A stretch of 64,000 nt of DNA, from assembly GCA_964017235.1 (NCBI GenBank), contig OZ024936.1:56099028-56163027 (forward strand). Reading direction: 5' to 3'. Below are positions 22,775 through 33,773 of this stretch, one piece after another. How positions within the stretch are numbered: the stretch's first letter is position 1; the number at the start of each line of letters is the position of its first letter. The stretch comes from Sabellastarte sp. h YS-2021. Its lineage: Eukaryota; Annelida; Polychaeta; Sabellida; Sabellidae. The position numbers and the translations under genes were made by a program. The notes under the pieces were generated by a model, which saw only the letters and a list, made by a program, of their open reading frames with translations, was not told the DNA's origin and searched no databases.

Positions 22775-23104
22775 TCTCCTATTCTCAAATCACTCCATTG
22801 TCTCCCAGTTGAATTTTGCTGCATCTTCAAGACTGCCACTTTAGTTTACAAATTTCTTCACAGTAATCATCCCTGTTACTTTAGTTCTCTTTTGTCTACT
22901 TGTTGTAGAAGACATAGAATAAGATACAACAGTCCAGACAAAAGGTTCTTGGAGCTTCCTTGATTCCATCCATCTGTTTGTAAATGAAAAAACACTTTGA
23001 CCATGGCTTTGCTTTTGATGCTTCCATGGTTTGGAATGATTTACCTGATGAGGTCTGTTCTTGCCTGTTTCAGAGAAATTACTGATTTAGGCAGTCAGTT
23101 AGAT

Positions 23105-23186
23105 GGTAGTGTGGCTGAGTGGTCTAAGGCACTGGGTTTAGGCACCAGTCCTTTTGGAGGCATGGGTTCAAATCCCTCCACTGCCA
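23105..23186 (+). pseudogene. Decayed tRNA-Leu(TAG)
   Basis: Anticodon stem CTGGG/ACCAG mismatched, T loop TTCAAAT, T stem ATGGG/CCCTC broken. Anticodon TAG. Confidence 0.7.
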
Positions 23187-23472
23187 TGTCAACAAAAACT
23201 TCACCCAAAGAGATAATAGCAACATAGTTTAAGCAGTGACTCTGCACTCATTTATTTTAACTTGCCCATGAAAGTAATTAATGTTTCTTGACATGTGTCC
23301 ATGTGTCATCATAAAAAAGCAAGACTTTTTCAGACATTTGATTTATTTCTTATTTATGAAATTTATGTGAGATTTGTGTAACCTGAAGATTCAAATCTAT
23401 TTTGTGCTGAAGTGACGTTTAAACATAAAATCCAAATCTTGTTCGTTAGACAATGTCTTTACATAACACAGG

Positions 23473-23626
23473 GGTCCTCAGTGACCTAGTTGCTTAGCTG
23501 GTTTGGCTTCTAATCACTGGCTGTCACCTCTGTGTGGGTTCTACTCCCACAAGTAAAATGCTAAGGATCTGTCCCAATATTACTACGGCTGTTGAACGGG
23601 ACATTAAAACCCCCATTTTGACTTGG
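23473..23626 (+). mobile_element. tRNA-derived SINE (family A)
   Basis: Same head, body and 'gggacattaaaaccccc' tail as the other unit copies; B-box is 'ggttctactcc'. Confidence 0.8.
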
Positions 23627-24366
23627 AAAAACACATAGAAGAAGCAGTAAAACACAGCTATCGAATAATGTATTGCCTTATGTATATATATCTACACATG
23701 GGCATCTCCTATTCTCAAATCACTCCATTGGCTCACAGTTGAATTTTGCTGCATCTTCAAGACCGCCACTTTAGTTTACAAATGTCTTCACAGTAATCAT
23801 CTCTGGTACTTTAGTTATCTTTTGCCTACTTGTTGTAGAAGACATAGAATAAGATACAACCGTCCAGACAAAAGGTTCTTGGAGCTTCCTGAATTCCATC
23901 CATCTGTTTGTGTAACTTGCCCATGAAAGTAATTAATGTTTCCTGATATCATCCTCAACAAACATTGTTATCCATCATTGTCAGTTACTCTATATGTCAT
24001 CACATGTTAAGTCGCATCAATTATAATATACATGTCACTAAAGCTATTAGTGATATAAATGTATGACAAGATAAAAGATTTAATCCTTGTGTGGCATAAA
24101 TCATAGTAATTTTGTTCAGTCGACTGTAGTAATGTCATATAAAGTAGAGGTTGTGCTTTAATGGTTTTATGGTAATTATTTTAACCTAGTTGTTGGTCAA
24201 AATGTTGTTGGCTATGTGTAACGGTGCAGATCATATATTTGTGTTGATTAATGTCAAGGTGGTCTAAAAATGGTTGAACTAATGAATATTCATGATGGAC
24301 TGGCTGGATGATAGGTTGAATAGTTTATGTTAGGTTTATATATGCTGGTAATTTACTGATGTAAAA

Positions 24367-24597
24367 GGGGGCCACGGTGGCAGAGTGGTAACACTCTCGC
24401 CTCCCACCTCAGCGGCCGGGGATAGATCCCCGTCATGGCCGTAAGTGGGAAAGCTGGTAGTTGCTTGCCGTTGGTCGGCAGTTTACAGTACACAACCCTA
24501 GCAAACTCTATGTACTGGTTTCCTCTGCCCTTCCAACTACCCGTCGTGATATGACCTGTACAGTGTTGAAAGCGACGTAAAACCCCAAATAAACAAA
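24367..24597 (+). mobile_element. tRNA-derived SINE (family B) with 13-bp target duplication
   Basis: Target duplication 'tactgatgtaaaa' at 24354-24366 and 24598-24610. Head 'gggggccacggtggcagagt' with a tRNA-like A-box region and a B-box-like 'ggatagatccc' (original probably GGWTCGATCCC). The body 'gttgccgttggtcggcagtt' and end 'gcgacgtaaaaccccaaata' match 44081-44310 on the other strand. Layout resembles bivalve V/Meta-type SINEs. Confidence 0.9.
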
Positions 24598-24901
24598 TAC
24601 TGATGTAAAATCATTCTATTCAGAGACGTGGTGAAGATTTAGGCTGTATTCTTTCGTGTGTCTTTGCTAAGATTTTTAACTGTGGAATGGGAATGAAAGT
24701 GTGAAAAACTTTACAGGCAGGGTGACCCAGATCTACGATTCGTTGTTGTAGTTGGGGTAGTTGTAGTGTGTGACTGTGTAGTATGTTTGGACAAGGTTGT
24801 GCAGTTCTTTTCTCACTTCTCCCATCTTCCATGGTTAGCTTGAGGGTGCCTCGTCACCATATTTTTTAGGGGTTTTTAGTAATTATGAGAATCTTGCCAC
24901 G

Positions 24902-25213
24902 GTGACTAAACAGAAGGCGTTCTGTACGAAGTGTGACGAAAGTCATGAGAAGTCAGTGGGACGGCAGTGTCTGCAAGCTGTGACGACTGGAGACATCATG
25001 GGGGATACCGAGACCTCTTCTGTATCTTCCCTTCCATTGGCTCAACAATGTCTAGACCAAGCTAGTACTCAGAAAATTTTTGACGACAGTCCAGATAAGC
25101 TTGATATAATTTTGAGGCATATTCAAAGACTTCATGATGAACTTAAGGAAGTGAAGAAAGATAGGAAGGAAATTCTAAAAGCTTGTACTTCCAAGCAAAC
25201 ACATAATTCTTAA
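24902..25213 (+). pseudogene. Gag-like N-terminal fragment with CxxC...C motif
   Basis: Begins around TKQKAFCTKCDESHEKSVG, a small cysteine motif (CxxCxxSHxKxxGRxC), followed by an acidic, serine-rich part and a coiled-coil-like C terminus (HIQRLHDELKEVKKDRKEI). The upstream start is unclear since the first codon is GTG. A second gag-like frame follows from about 25278 (DETDGAGKQGVQ...). This cysteine layout recalls Ngaro-type gag proteins; that is a recollection, not a match. Confidence 0.5.
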
Positions 25214-25559
25214 CTTTCCTCACCCCCTCGTCAAGTTTATATACTCCCATCGTAAATCCCGTCCTTTCCCTTGTCCTTTGGCCTCAGATGACGAGACAGA
25301 TGGTGCTGGTAAACAGGGTGTACAACTTCAGCGAGATGCACAGAACGTGGATGACTTGATCCTTCCTTCTATGAGTTTCTTGAGAGATAATGGACAGTTA
25401 TATCATAAGGTGGACAGCAGGATGCAGCAGTGGGATGACCAACAGAGACATGATATTCAAAGTAAAAAACTGAAGTCAGGGTTACATAGGCATCAAGAAA
25501 CACAAGTTCTAGTTAATGCAATATATGGGTATTGGTTCAAATATGGGGTTCCCACTGGC

Positions 25560-25760
25560 AAGGAAAGTTGGTTCAGATCCATTGCGATAACGAGGCTGTG
25601 GTGCACGTTCTTTCCACTGGTCGTAGGCGAGATGACCTTTTGGGTGCATTCACTCACTCCATATGAGCTTATACTGCTAGCAGAGATATACAGTTACAAT
25701 ATTCACATATTGCTGGGGTAAAAAAAACATCTTGGCGGATGCACTTTCGCGTTGCTTCAC
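25560..25760 (+). pseudogene. RNase H remnant of a YR retrotransposon
   Basis: In one frame: DNEAVVHVLSTGRRRDD, LLGAFTHSI, then DIQLQYSHIAGVKN, and after a slip in the A7 run near 25722 LADALSR. The pattern D-N-x-A-V, then H-I-x-G-x-x-N-x-x-A-D-x-L-S-R is the C-terminal part of the RNase H domain that precedes the tyrosine recombinase in DIRS/Ngaro elements. A stop interrupts it near 25668. Confidence 0.75.
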
Positions 25761-26536
25761 TCGGGGGGTTACTGACATACATATTACTGAACTTCAGGAT
25801 AAGCGTTGGCATCAAATTCATGGTCATTATTTTCATCCAAATTTTTCTATATAATTTCAGGCTCACCTTTGCCTACAATACTTTTATAATCTGCATCTCA
25901 GAGAGTTCTTCATGGCGATAGGCGTTCAACTGTCTTCCAATATTGCAGTCAATTTTGTTTGTTTCTGGCTTTGGCTACATATCTTCAGATTTCATACATT
26001 TCCAGTCCATCATTTTTCTTGATTTTTGTGGTATTTTTGCATTTACAAGGTGTCAAAATTACAACAATTAGAAATTCTATATCGGCAGTAAAATATTACT
26101 CTTTGATGTATTCTTTTTCATTGCAAGCATTTCACAGTAGGCGTCTTCATATGCTGATACGTTCTATTTCCATCAATGCTACATATACTCTGCGTATTAA
26201 ACGAGTTTTCAGTCTTGACATACTAGTGCAGCTGGTTCATTTGTGGGATACTCTGCCTAATGGCATCATGCATAAAGCCATCTGTTTGGTGGTGTTTTTT
26301 ACGGTTATCATCATTGGTTCCTTGTTAAAAATTCCATGATTTTCATTTGCTAAGAGCCCATTTTCATTGGCATTTGTTGGGCCTTTCTCTTACCCTTCTA
26401 TGAACTAAAACTCATCAGCATTATGATCAGATGCATTCTGTCGTCTTGCCACATATTTATAATTCTTTTTTATGTCCTGTAACTGCAGTATCTGAGATGT
26501 TTAAAGGAATACCAGCTTTGCCTTCTCAGGTGGCCT

Positions 26537-26830
26537 TTGGTTATTGGGAGACGGGTTCCTGTGGTAGCGTATAAAGTGTGGCAAATATTGGCACAGTGTA
26601 CAAGGCGTCTTCGTCTTTATCCATCACAGTTTACATTCCATGCTTTCCGCCGTAGTATCGCTACTTATTGTTTTAATCAGAACGTGTCTTTCGAGGACAT
26701 TAAAATTCATGGTACATGTAGTTGGACAAGTGATTCTATCTACACATACTTGCAAACCACCTCTAAGGTTTCTCAATGCTTTCAATCTACATTACAAATA
26801 TTTCTTAAACTTCTACATATTTGGGCTTAG
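26537..26830 (+). pseudogene. Tyrosine recombinase C-terminal fragment
   Basis: The frame contains RRLRLYPSQFTFHAFRRSIA (HxxR box: HAFR), FNQNVSFEDIKIHGT, then W.SDSIYTYL with the candidate nucleophile tyrosine. This is the catalytic C-terminal half of a tyrosine recombinase. Upstream (25760-26530) the same domain is scattered over several frames with stops, so the gene is dead. Confidence 0.75.
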
Positions 26831-27066
26831 GGACAGCCCCATATATTTCTTCACCATTGGTAAATATTTCATTTTGTGTGGTTCTTATTAATAATACTAA
26901 AATTTTAATCTTGTTCAATGGTAGAAATAAATGGGCCAAAATATATCATTATCTTTCTCTTCAGCAGATTGGTGGATTATGTATGAATGGTAGATTATAA
27001 ATGTGCATCTTTGACCTTGATATGACCTTCATATCTTTACTCTGGGATCTGTGGTTTAGTGTAGGA

Positions 27067-27218
27067 CAAAGGTCAAAGTTGGGGTTTTACGTCCCGTTCA
27101 ACAGCCAGGGTCATATTGGGACAGGTCCTCAGAATTGCCACTTGTGGGACTCGAACCCACAGAGGTGACAGCCTATGATTAGATGCCAAACTTGCTAACC
27201 ACTAGGCCACTGAGGACC
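27067..27218 (-). mobile_element. tRNA-derived SINE (family A) with 15-bp target duplication
   Basis: The perfect duplication 'tggtttagtgtagga' at 27052-27066 and 27219-27233 defines both ends. On minus it starts GGTCCTCAGTGGCCTAG, has a good B-box GGTTCGAGTCC, and ends in 'gggacgtaaaaccccaactt'. It is the best-preserved family A copy and gives the true ends for the copies within the tRNA units. Confidence 0.95.
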
Positions 27219-27598
27219 TGGTTTAGTGTAGGAAGTGCTATCCATAGATGGCAGATTATGAATGGGAATTGTGACCTTCATGTAACCTTTACTTCTCACC
27301 TCTTATGAACTACATATACTATCCTGGTTTAGCTCCATTAATGATGCCTTTATACTATTTCACACTAACAACTATTCTTTCATTGGTCAAGAGAGTGCAC
27401 CTTGTATGGTAACACTTGGGTTCAAATCCTGAATTTCTTCAACTGTTTGAATCATTTACATATCACAAATGTTACATGCCTGGCTCATGTGTAGTAGCGA
27501 AATGTTTAGCTGGGCAGTTTCAAATAAAACACATATATGACCTTTGACCTTACAGCCTGGCCATTAGATGACCATTGTATGTTTGTGTTTGTTGGTTT

Positions 27599-29060
27599 CC
27601 CAGCAGGCACACGCCTTGAAATGTCGTTGATTTAGAGTTGAAAACAGGTCCTGATGTTGAAATGTGGATTACAAACTACTAAATTTAAGTTAGTTTTCTG
27701 ACATGAAAAAGTAGTGATATTTTGACCAAAAATCATGGTGAATTTTGGTTGACAAACTGACAGTGACACAACTTCAACACTATTTCAAAGCTGGATTTCT
27801 GATTGGAAAAAGTAGTGATACTTCATAAAGAAATCACCACTAAATCAAGTTAGGTTTTTCGACATGAAATCTTAGTCATGTTATTGAACAGAAAACAGGT
27901 TGAATGTTGGGAAATGAATGACTGGTGATCGTTGAATGAAAATTCTTTTTCTAGAGGGTGATATAGTGATTAAGTCTAACTTTTTGAAAGAATTATTATT
28001 GCAATTGTTTTTGAATTTGTAGGTATTTGTAAAGCAAAGACTAATTTTTAAAGATTATAAAGATGATAAAGATTATGTGTGCATGTACTTGTACATTTTT
28101 ATCCATTCTCCTTATTAATTAACTGATGCATCCAAATATAGCTTTTATAATTTATAATTATATTTTGATTAATGCAATTCCCGATAATTAAAAAAATCAT
28201 TTTAAAGTCAAACTTATCTTAAATAAAAAAAGATAAATTCAAACTTATTCATCAAAACTTAGTAATTAGAATTTGCTTCTCAAAATTCTCCCATACACAA
28301 AGAACTAGTTTTCAGTTTGCAATTTTACACTGAAAACTTCTCTATACAGAGAACCTAAGCCAAAACATTTTATCACACAACAGTGAGGTTGGGGGGGTCT
28401 TGGTTTTTCTTATCTGTACCCTGCTACACAGAACATTGGACCAGTGACTAAAGTAATTAGATAACACAGCTGGGGTGGAGGTGGGGGTTTACCCTTGTTC
28501 AATTGCATGTATGGTGTTTACTTCTTTAAGTCTGTTTTTTGACAACTAATTAAGGTGGGAGTAACGGCGCTCTGGCATTATTTGGAATTTTTGCCGGGCG
28601 TATATCCTGTTTAACAAATGCCCGAGCATGAGGTATTTATTACTACAATATACAATGATTCATTAATACATGTCATCTTGGAAAAAATTAATTACTTTGA
28701 AGTTGTATCCAAAGTGTAAAATATGCATATGGATAGTTATTGTATAATACTATTAAGAAGCTATAATTATGACACACAAGTTACAATGATTCAAATAATA
28801 AAGAAGACAATGTAAATAACCTGATTTTACCCATTGAATTCAACCCTATTTCATACATTGGATCCAACCAAAACCTGTTTGCAAAATCTACATGTATTTC
28901 AACCAGATTTCAGAAATAAATACAACCAGATTTCAACAGTTGGTTTCAACATGATTTCACCGGTTGGATCCAACTAAAACCGGTTTGCAAAATCTACACA
29001 TATTTCAACCAGATTTTACCGTTGGATTCAACCAGATTTCAAAGTTGTGTGCCTGCTGGG
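27599..29060. mobile_element. DNA transposon with ~30-bp terminal inverted repeats
   Basis: Left end 'cccagcaggcacacgccttg' and the reverse complement of the right end 'cccagcaggcacacaacttt' match, continuing as 'tgaaat'. Subterminal parts are packed with short 'ttgaa', 'caaccagatttca' repeats facing inwards. No open frame of note in about 1.46 kb, so non-autonomous. The flanks do not give a clear target duplication ('tt' at most), so I do not assign a superfamily. Confidence 0.75.
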
Positions 29061-29167
29061 TTGTGGGTCTGCTAATCAGTGTTGGTTTAACCAATGAGTT
29101 AACTTTTAATTCATAACTTGACTTTAATTTCTATGGCTTTATCAAGTAAGGTAGACTGAAGAATGTT

Positions 29168-29440
29168 ATGACACACAAAAATTTAATAAGATCTGAAATC
29201 AAAGTTTCATTTTTTATTATGCAATAAAAGCATGGTGACCAGGAGAAATCCTGGTAGTGTGGCCGAGCAGTCTAAGGTGCTGGTTTAAGGCACCAGTCTC
29301 TTCGGAGGCGTGGGTTCGAATCCCACCACTGCCATTAGTTAATATATCTTGTAGTAAGAATTACGAAAACAGTACTGCTGCAAGAAAACTGAGAATATTA
29401 TTTTTGAAGTTTAATTAGCCCACTGAGAAACAAAGTTTTG
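29168..29440 (+). repeat. Solo fragment of the tRNA-bearing unit
   Basis: From 'gttatgacacacaaaaattt' to 'gaagtttaattagcccactg' this matches the unit segment around the first tRNA-Leu. It lies 5 kb from the main cluster and contains only the Leu gene. Confidence 0.85.
29253..29334 (+). tRNA. tRNA-Leu, anticodon AAG
   Basis: All stems pair: GGTAGTG/CACTGCC with A73, anticodon stem CTGGT/ACCAG around TTAAGGC, variable arm CTC-TTCG-GAG, T arm GTGGG-TTCGAAT-CCCAC. The D loop has GCAGTC where most copies have GCGGTC, which changes one of the conserved GG bases. Together with 8934 it is among the best-preserved Leu(AAG) copies here. Confidence 0.75.
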
Positions 29441-30186
29441 ATGGTTTAAATCTTTTTTAGCCCTGTTATGTCCAAAACAAGTTCTCAAATACCCAATTCC
29501 CTTGAACTGAGCAATTTTTAAATCCTATAAGTGGAACAATACCACTGGTCAATGCAAAACATTTATTTTTCTGCATTAGTTAACTGCAAAGTTATCTAAA
29601 TAATTTAATCTTCACCTTATAAAGTATCCTGATAACATAATATGCAAGTAACTTTTAAATATGGCAACTAATGTAAATCAAATATTACAAATATACCACA
29701 ACTTAAAAGTTAACAATAAAAATATTTTGCATTATAGATAAGTTGTTTTTTCTTAATCCTCATAATCATAGATTTCTGTGATTGATACTAGATCTAATTG
29801 TTTGTACGTATATAAATGGTTAGACTATGACAGATTTTTTTAAAAAGTAGTTGTTGACAAACAACATCACCTGTCACTTCGTTTGACCTCCGTTTTGGGG
29901 AGTAAAGTTAAACATAATGACTAATAATATGTAGATGATTAAAATGCACGGGGGTTGATTGGGCTTACATACAAAAAAATGTTGTTCGTGCGTGTTATAT
30001 TTTCTCTGTCACACATATTCTTTGTCTCCCTGCATGATACATGCATAGACGAGACTGACTGCATAAAATGGTCCCTAATCCGAATTCCTTCCCAGGTCAG
30101 TACATAGTGGCTGTTAGGAAGCCAGTTACCAAACCATAACACTACCTCTGGAAATTCAATAACAGTCTCTTGAAATGCCCAGAATA
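29440..30186. other. AT-rich stretch with one unassigned minus-strand frame
   Basis: The minus-strand frame from about 30186 to 29939 (EFPEVVLWFGNWLPNSHYVL, then TWEGIRIRDHF) reads protein-like and is open upstream of its first ATG. It lies just outside the inverted-repeat element holding the PHD-OTU fragment, on the same strand. It could be a downstream exon of the same ancestral gene or chance; I do not recognise it. Confidence 0.3.
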
Positions 30187-30561
30187 TGTTACACGGGGGG
30201 TTGCACGGGTCCCACTAAACACCGTGCGGAGGCTCCGCACGGTATCTCCACACGGTAAACGTGTGGAGTTTTAAACAGCCTTAAAAGTGATTGGTACAGA
30301 CATTTATTTGCTGTCAAAGAAATAAATTGAGTGGCAAAGGTATTTCAAGTGTGTAATATGTACAAAATTGTTATAAAAATGCACATATCTTAAGTGAAAA
30401 ATTCTTAGATAATTATGAGGGTCTTGCTCTGAGGTCCGAAATTTTTACACCTTTTTATTCTTATTAAAATAGTTTGTGTTTATTTATCAGAAGAGAAAAA
30501 AAAATATGAGGTATTATATCCAAACTTTATTATTTAACAAGGTCAACACATAATACACATA

Positions 30562-31520
30562 CTAATGCAATAATACAAATAAGATAAGGTGGTATTCTTC
30601 AGTGCCAAACATCCCCAGTGACACAGCTCTATACATGCAGTTACCATCTCCAGCAACCCGCTTGGGCTGGAAGTCCGCCAGCACAATGGGATTGTAGCAT
30701 CTCAATATAGCCTCTGCAGTTGAGTCATCAGAGGCTGACTGATCTATATCCTTCAGTGGTGGCATTGTTATCCTGTAGGTATTCAGTAATAGGTCTTCGT
30801 TCTTAGCAGCCACTAAAATGGCCTCTCTAGGCCTTGCCTTCATTCTGAAAAATACATGGAAACATTATTAGCTGTAATTACAGATGGGTATTACAGATCT
30901 ACCTTGATTTAGACAGAATTACAGACAGACAAACAGACAAAAGTAGAGAAAACATAACCTCCCTGGTGTGGGTATTACAGATCTACCTTGATTTAGTCAG
31001 AATTACAGACAGACAGACAAACACACAGAAAACATAACTTCAATAATAAAACCTGTGTACTCACAGACAAACAGACAAAAGTAGAGAAAACATAACTTCA
31101 ATAATAAAACATGTGTACTCACCTTTTCAGAGCATCTCTAAAATTATATTTCCCATCAGTAAATGCACACCTAATACAGAGGAAATGCATGTTCTCTTCA
31201 GACCAAGTGTTGAGCAGAGCACTGTCAAGCCTCAAACATTTGAAATGTGTCCAAAGTTTACAATCACTGCATTCAATAGCATCATTGTTGCATCTTAAGT
31301 TACAAAGAGTACAAGGATATGAACTAGAACTTCCATTTTTAAATGGCAAACTGTCTCTAAATCTTTTAGGCTTTAAACCTGCATTAAATCTCTTTGCACG
31401 CTTCATTATATCACTTTCCCCATAAATATCTCTTTGAAAAAATGTGACATTTATCATACACTCTAGAGATCTATTTGACTTATGATTACCCCAACATTTA
31501 CTGCCTATATTTATACACAT
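30562..31520 (-). pseudogene. PHD finger plus OTU protease gene fragment, two exons
   Basis: Minus strand. Exon 1 (31520-31123) ends in a PHD-type zinc finger: CTLC, CSDC, H..C, CIRC spacing (YPCTLCNLRCNNDAIECSDC, then WTHFKCL and FLCIRC). It stops at a consensus donor, AAAG then gtgagt. Exon 2 starts at 30844 after an acceptor 'tgtatttttcag'; the codon split AG|A restores the frame across a 278-bp intron. Exon 2 carries the OTU catalytic start, VAGDGNCMYRAVS (Asp and Cys) and GTEEYH. OTU proteins are cysteine deubiquitinases; PHD fingers bind histone tails. The OTU domain stops about 15 residues after the catalytic Cys region, so the His part is missing and the gene is truncated. Whether it is transposon-encoded or a host gene family piece cannot be told. 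Confidence 0.65.
30870..31110. repeat. Short direct repeats inside the PHD-OTU intron
   Basis: 'attacagatctaccttgatt' occurs twice and 'gacaaacagacaaaagtaga' with 'gaaaacataacttcaataat' recur, the last copy including a second 'gtgtactcac', a duplicate of the splice donor on the minus strand. Confidence 0.7.
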
Positions 31521-32060
31521 GGCAGAAGACTTATTGCAATTTGAATATTATAATAGATTCTTTTGATAATATTATGAAGAGAATGGAAAACATAACATTA
31601 TTGTCATCATTTAATTGGGATTTGTAATACCCACTACCTGTGGACATCAACAGATTAGCCTAGATTGCAATGAAGTGCAATTAGATTTAGAAGCCATGTC
31701 ACATTTTTGGAGGTGTGGAATGAGATACCACAGTTTAACCTTGATTGCAATGAGATGCAATTATATTGAGAAGCCATGTCACAATTTTGGAGGTGTGAAA
31801 TGAGGTAACCCTTTGATCATATTTCAAAGGAAATCAGAGAATACTTGTTTGCATAGAATCACTGTGATTACACTGTTTAAACAAACATTACCCAGTCTTC
31901 CATTGAAATACAATTGGATTAATGATAATATCACTAAAAATGTGTGAAATGAGGTAACCCTTTGATCATATGTCAAAGGAAAACAGAGAATATCATTAGA
32001 AATACTTGTTAATAATAATAATTAGTCAAGTAGGAATATGGAGAAATAATGAAAATATTT

Positions 32061-32166
32061 GATTCTGGGGTTCTTATAACTCGATCTTTATACAAATTAC
32101 TCTCCAAAAACTCGATTCTGGGGTTCTTATAACTCGATCTTTATACAAATTACTCTCCAAAAACTC
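32061..32166. repeat. 53-bp exact tandem duplication
   Basis: 'gattctggggttcttataac' starts at 32061 and 32114 and both copies run identically to 'ctccaaaaactc'. It abuts the right inverted arm of the PHD-OTU element. Confidence 0.9.
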
Positions 32167-32227
32167 CACACGGTAACCGTGCGGAAATTACCGTGTGGAG
32201 ACCCGAACGGTATATAGAGGGACCGTA

Positions 32228-33090
32228 CACGGGTGCCGTCAATGTTAGACGTCATTAATATGTTAGACAGTGATAAAAAACAGGTACTAGCTAAATCCAT
32301 TTTATGTGATGCGTATACACTGATACATATAAACTAGTGTTCACTTATTGCATTTCAAGGCAATTACGTAAAATGAGACAATACAATTATGGTCAGTGAT
32401 CCAGTTTTTGTGCTAGCACTAGTTTTCGTGTGTTTGCAACATATTTGACAATATCTCAGCTAATATAAAACGAAATTTCTTCAAATGAAAACTGTCAAAA
32501 GCTACTGCTATTTGTCTTTAAAATGATATATTGTCATTTCTGTCGTTGGATCAGGTACTTGGATATCACTTATCAAAGTGTTATAGTCCTTATTCTGAGT
32601 TCAATCCACACTATGTGTGCTAATAAATATTTATCCATGCAAAGTAAAATTTTAGTAATCTTTAATTGGTTGTAAATCTGTCAATGCATAACCAATTTTT
32701 ACAATTAAAACACAATTGGAAAGGTTATTATGCACAGAGTTTAATAATAGTGTTTTTTGTGTATAGTATTGTGCAAAAATTATTTAAATTTTAAAGTTTT
32801 TGAAATGGACAACAGATAGCATGAAAACTGGGTCAGTAACTCTATGACATAAAACCTTTGACATTCATAATTAAATGAATGAAACAAATATTTTTCAGCA
32901 TTTTAGTGGATATTTTCCTCATAATGCGGCATAAATAATGTCTGAAGTACTTTATAGTTGTGGAACACTTAATGTTGATATGTTTTATCATATACTTTAT
33001 TGATATTTTTGATTAAGTAGCATGATTACTGGTGCAGCCGACATACAACTTGTCTAACATTACTGACGTCTAACATTAATGACACCCGTG
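32228..33090. mobile_element. MITE, TA target duplication, CACGGGTG ends
   Basis: Flanked by TA at 32226-32227 and 33091-33092. Left 'cacgggtgccgtcaatgtta' and reverse-complement right 'cacgggtgtcattaatgtta' continue together through 'gacgtca.taat..gttagaca', about 45 bp of inverted repeat. The interior is AT-rich with no open frame. TA duplication suggests a Tc1/mariner-type or related transposase in trans. Confidence 0.85.
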
Positions 33091-33543
33091 TAATGTTGTA
33101 GATAGGATTATAAAAGAAGAACAGCTTAGTGCACTAAATATGCAATTTTGAAAAGATAATAGACCATGATTTATTTTTAGAAACACATATTATTGTGTCG
33201 TCTATTTTCGACGGTCGTCCATTAAGGCTGCGCACTAATATATTGTTCTGTGCACATGCTTTCCATCTCCGTAAAAATTAAATAAATAACAATATTAACC
33301 TTTATTTAAAATATACTACATGGCTTTTAATGCAAATATTGTTTTGAGTTTGATAAAATAGTTTCTTAATGCATGATGCAGGAAAATCCCGATTTTGTTG
33401 AAATAATATATCAATTTTTAAAGTAAATTATTATACCTCAAGTGAGTTTCAGCCATTCAGATTGCAGTATTTGGGGGCAATATTAAAGTGAAACTGCCTC
33501 TTGCCCTGCTTTATAACAGGACTTCAACTATTTGTACACAGTA

Positions 33544-33773
33544 CATGGGTAGTCACTAAGATAAACGGTCATAGAGATAAACGGTCTTCAAAACTTTGGA
33601 ATTTGAGTAGTTTAAATAAAATTGCACAAACTAAATAACCAAATAAGCTTAAACAATTCTTACCATGACATTTGGTTTGTGTTAAATTGTTGTTTAAACT
33701 GTTTACCGTATTTGTGTGACATTTTCTGAAGACCGTTTATCTCTATGACCGTTTATCTTAGCGACCACCCGTG
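33544..33773. mobile_element. MITE, 230 bp, TA target duplication
   Basis: TA at 33542-33543 and 33774-33775. Inverted repeats of about 50 bp: 'catgggtagtcactaagata' against 'cacgggtggtcgctaagata', continuing 'aacggtcatagagataaacg'. The arms themselves contain an internal direct repeat 'gataaacggtc'. Its terminal CACGGGT resembles the 32228 element, so the two may share a transposase. Confidence 0.9.

Larger units (their letters stand above)
8896..24090. repeat. tRNA-bearing 1.6-1.8 kb unit, tandem and inverted cluster
   Basis: One unit, in plus orientation, runs: 'tatgcaataaaagcatgg', tRNA-Leu(AAG) plus, tRNA-Ser(GCT) minus, tRNA-derived SINE plus, a block with 'caaaaggttcttggagcttc', a second tRNA-Leu plus, then spacer back to 'atgcaataaaagc'. 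Units lie on plus from 8896 to about 11815, on minus from about 11816 to 19915, and on plus from about 22170 to 24090. Two minus units (12772-14368 and 14369-15964) are spaced exactly 1597 bp and almost identical, so that duplication is recent. A Mutator-like element (17427-19685) and a BEL fragment with LTR (19916-22169) interrupt the cluster. Parts of the SINE tail block are further amplified at 9823-9986 and 11607-11815. Confidence 0.9.
24880..26900 (+). mobile_element. Degenerate tyrosine-recombinase retrotransposon (Ngaro/DIRS-like)
   Basis: In order: a gag-like frame, then an RNase H remnant, then a tyrosine recombinase remnant. The RT region expected between gag and RNase H is absent, so this is an internally deleted copy. 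I could not identify terminal repeats. It differs clearly in sequence from the DIRS at 55 kb and lies between two SINEs. Confidence 0.7.
30208..32224. mobile_element. Element bounded by ~65-bp inverted repeats with nested hairpins, enclosing PHD-OTU exons
   Basis: The left end starts 'ggtcccactaaacaccgtgc' and the reverse complement of the right end starts 'ggtccctctatataccgttc'. Both continue through 'ctccacacggta' to 'cgtgtggagttttt'. Each arm holds its own palindromes, for example 'ccgtgcggaggctccgcacg' in the left arm. No exact target duplication is visible. The right end touches the TA target of the next element. A 53-bp exact direct duplication (32061-32166) lies just inside the right arm. 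Confidence 0.65.

Noticed and set aside
10196-23227. Repeated frames (about 68-87 residues) at 10196, 13508, 15105, 15948 and 22997
   Set aside because: Each runs through a tRNA gene and its flank within the duplicated unit, so they are by-products.
26400-26900. Host protein gene with a DNA-binding domain
   Set aside because: The HAFR and IYTYL motifs identify it as a tyrosine recombinase remnant of the retrotransposon.
27599-29060. LTR retrotransposon
   Set aside because: The terminal repeats are inverted, not direct, and no gag or pol motif is present.
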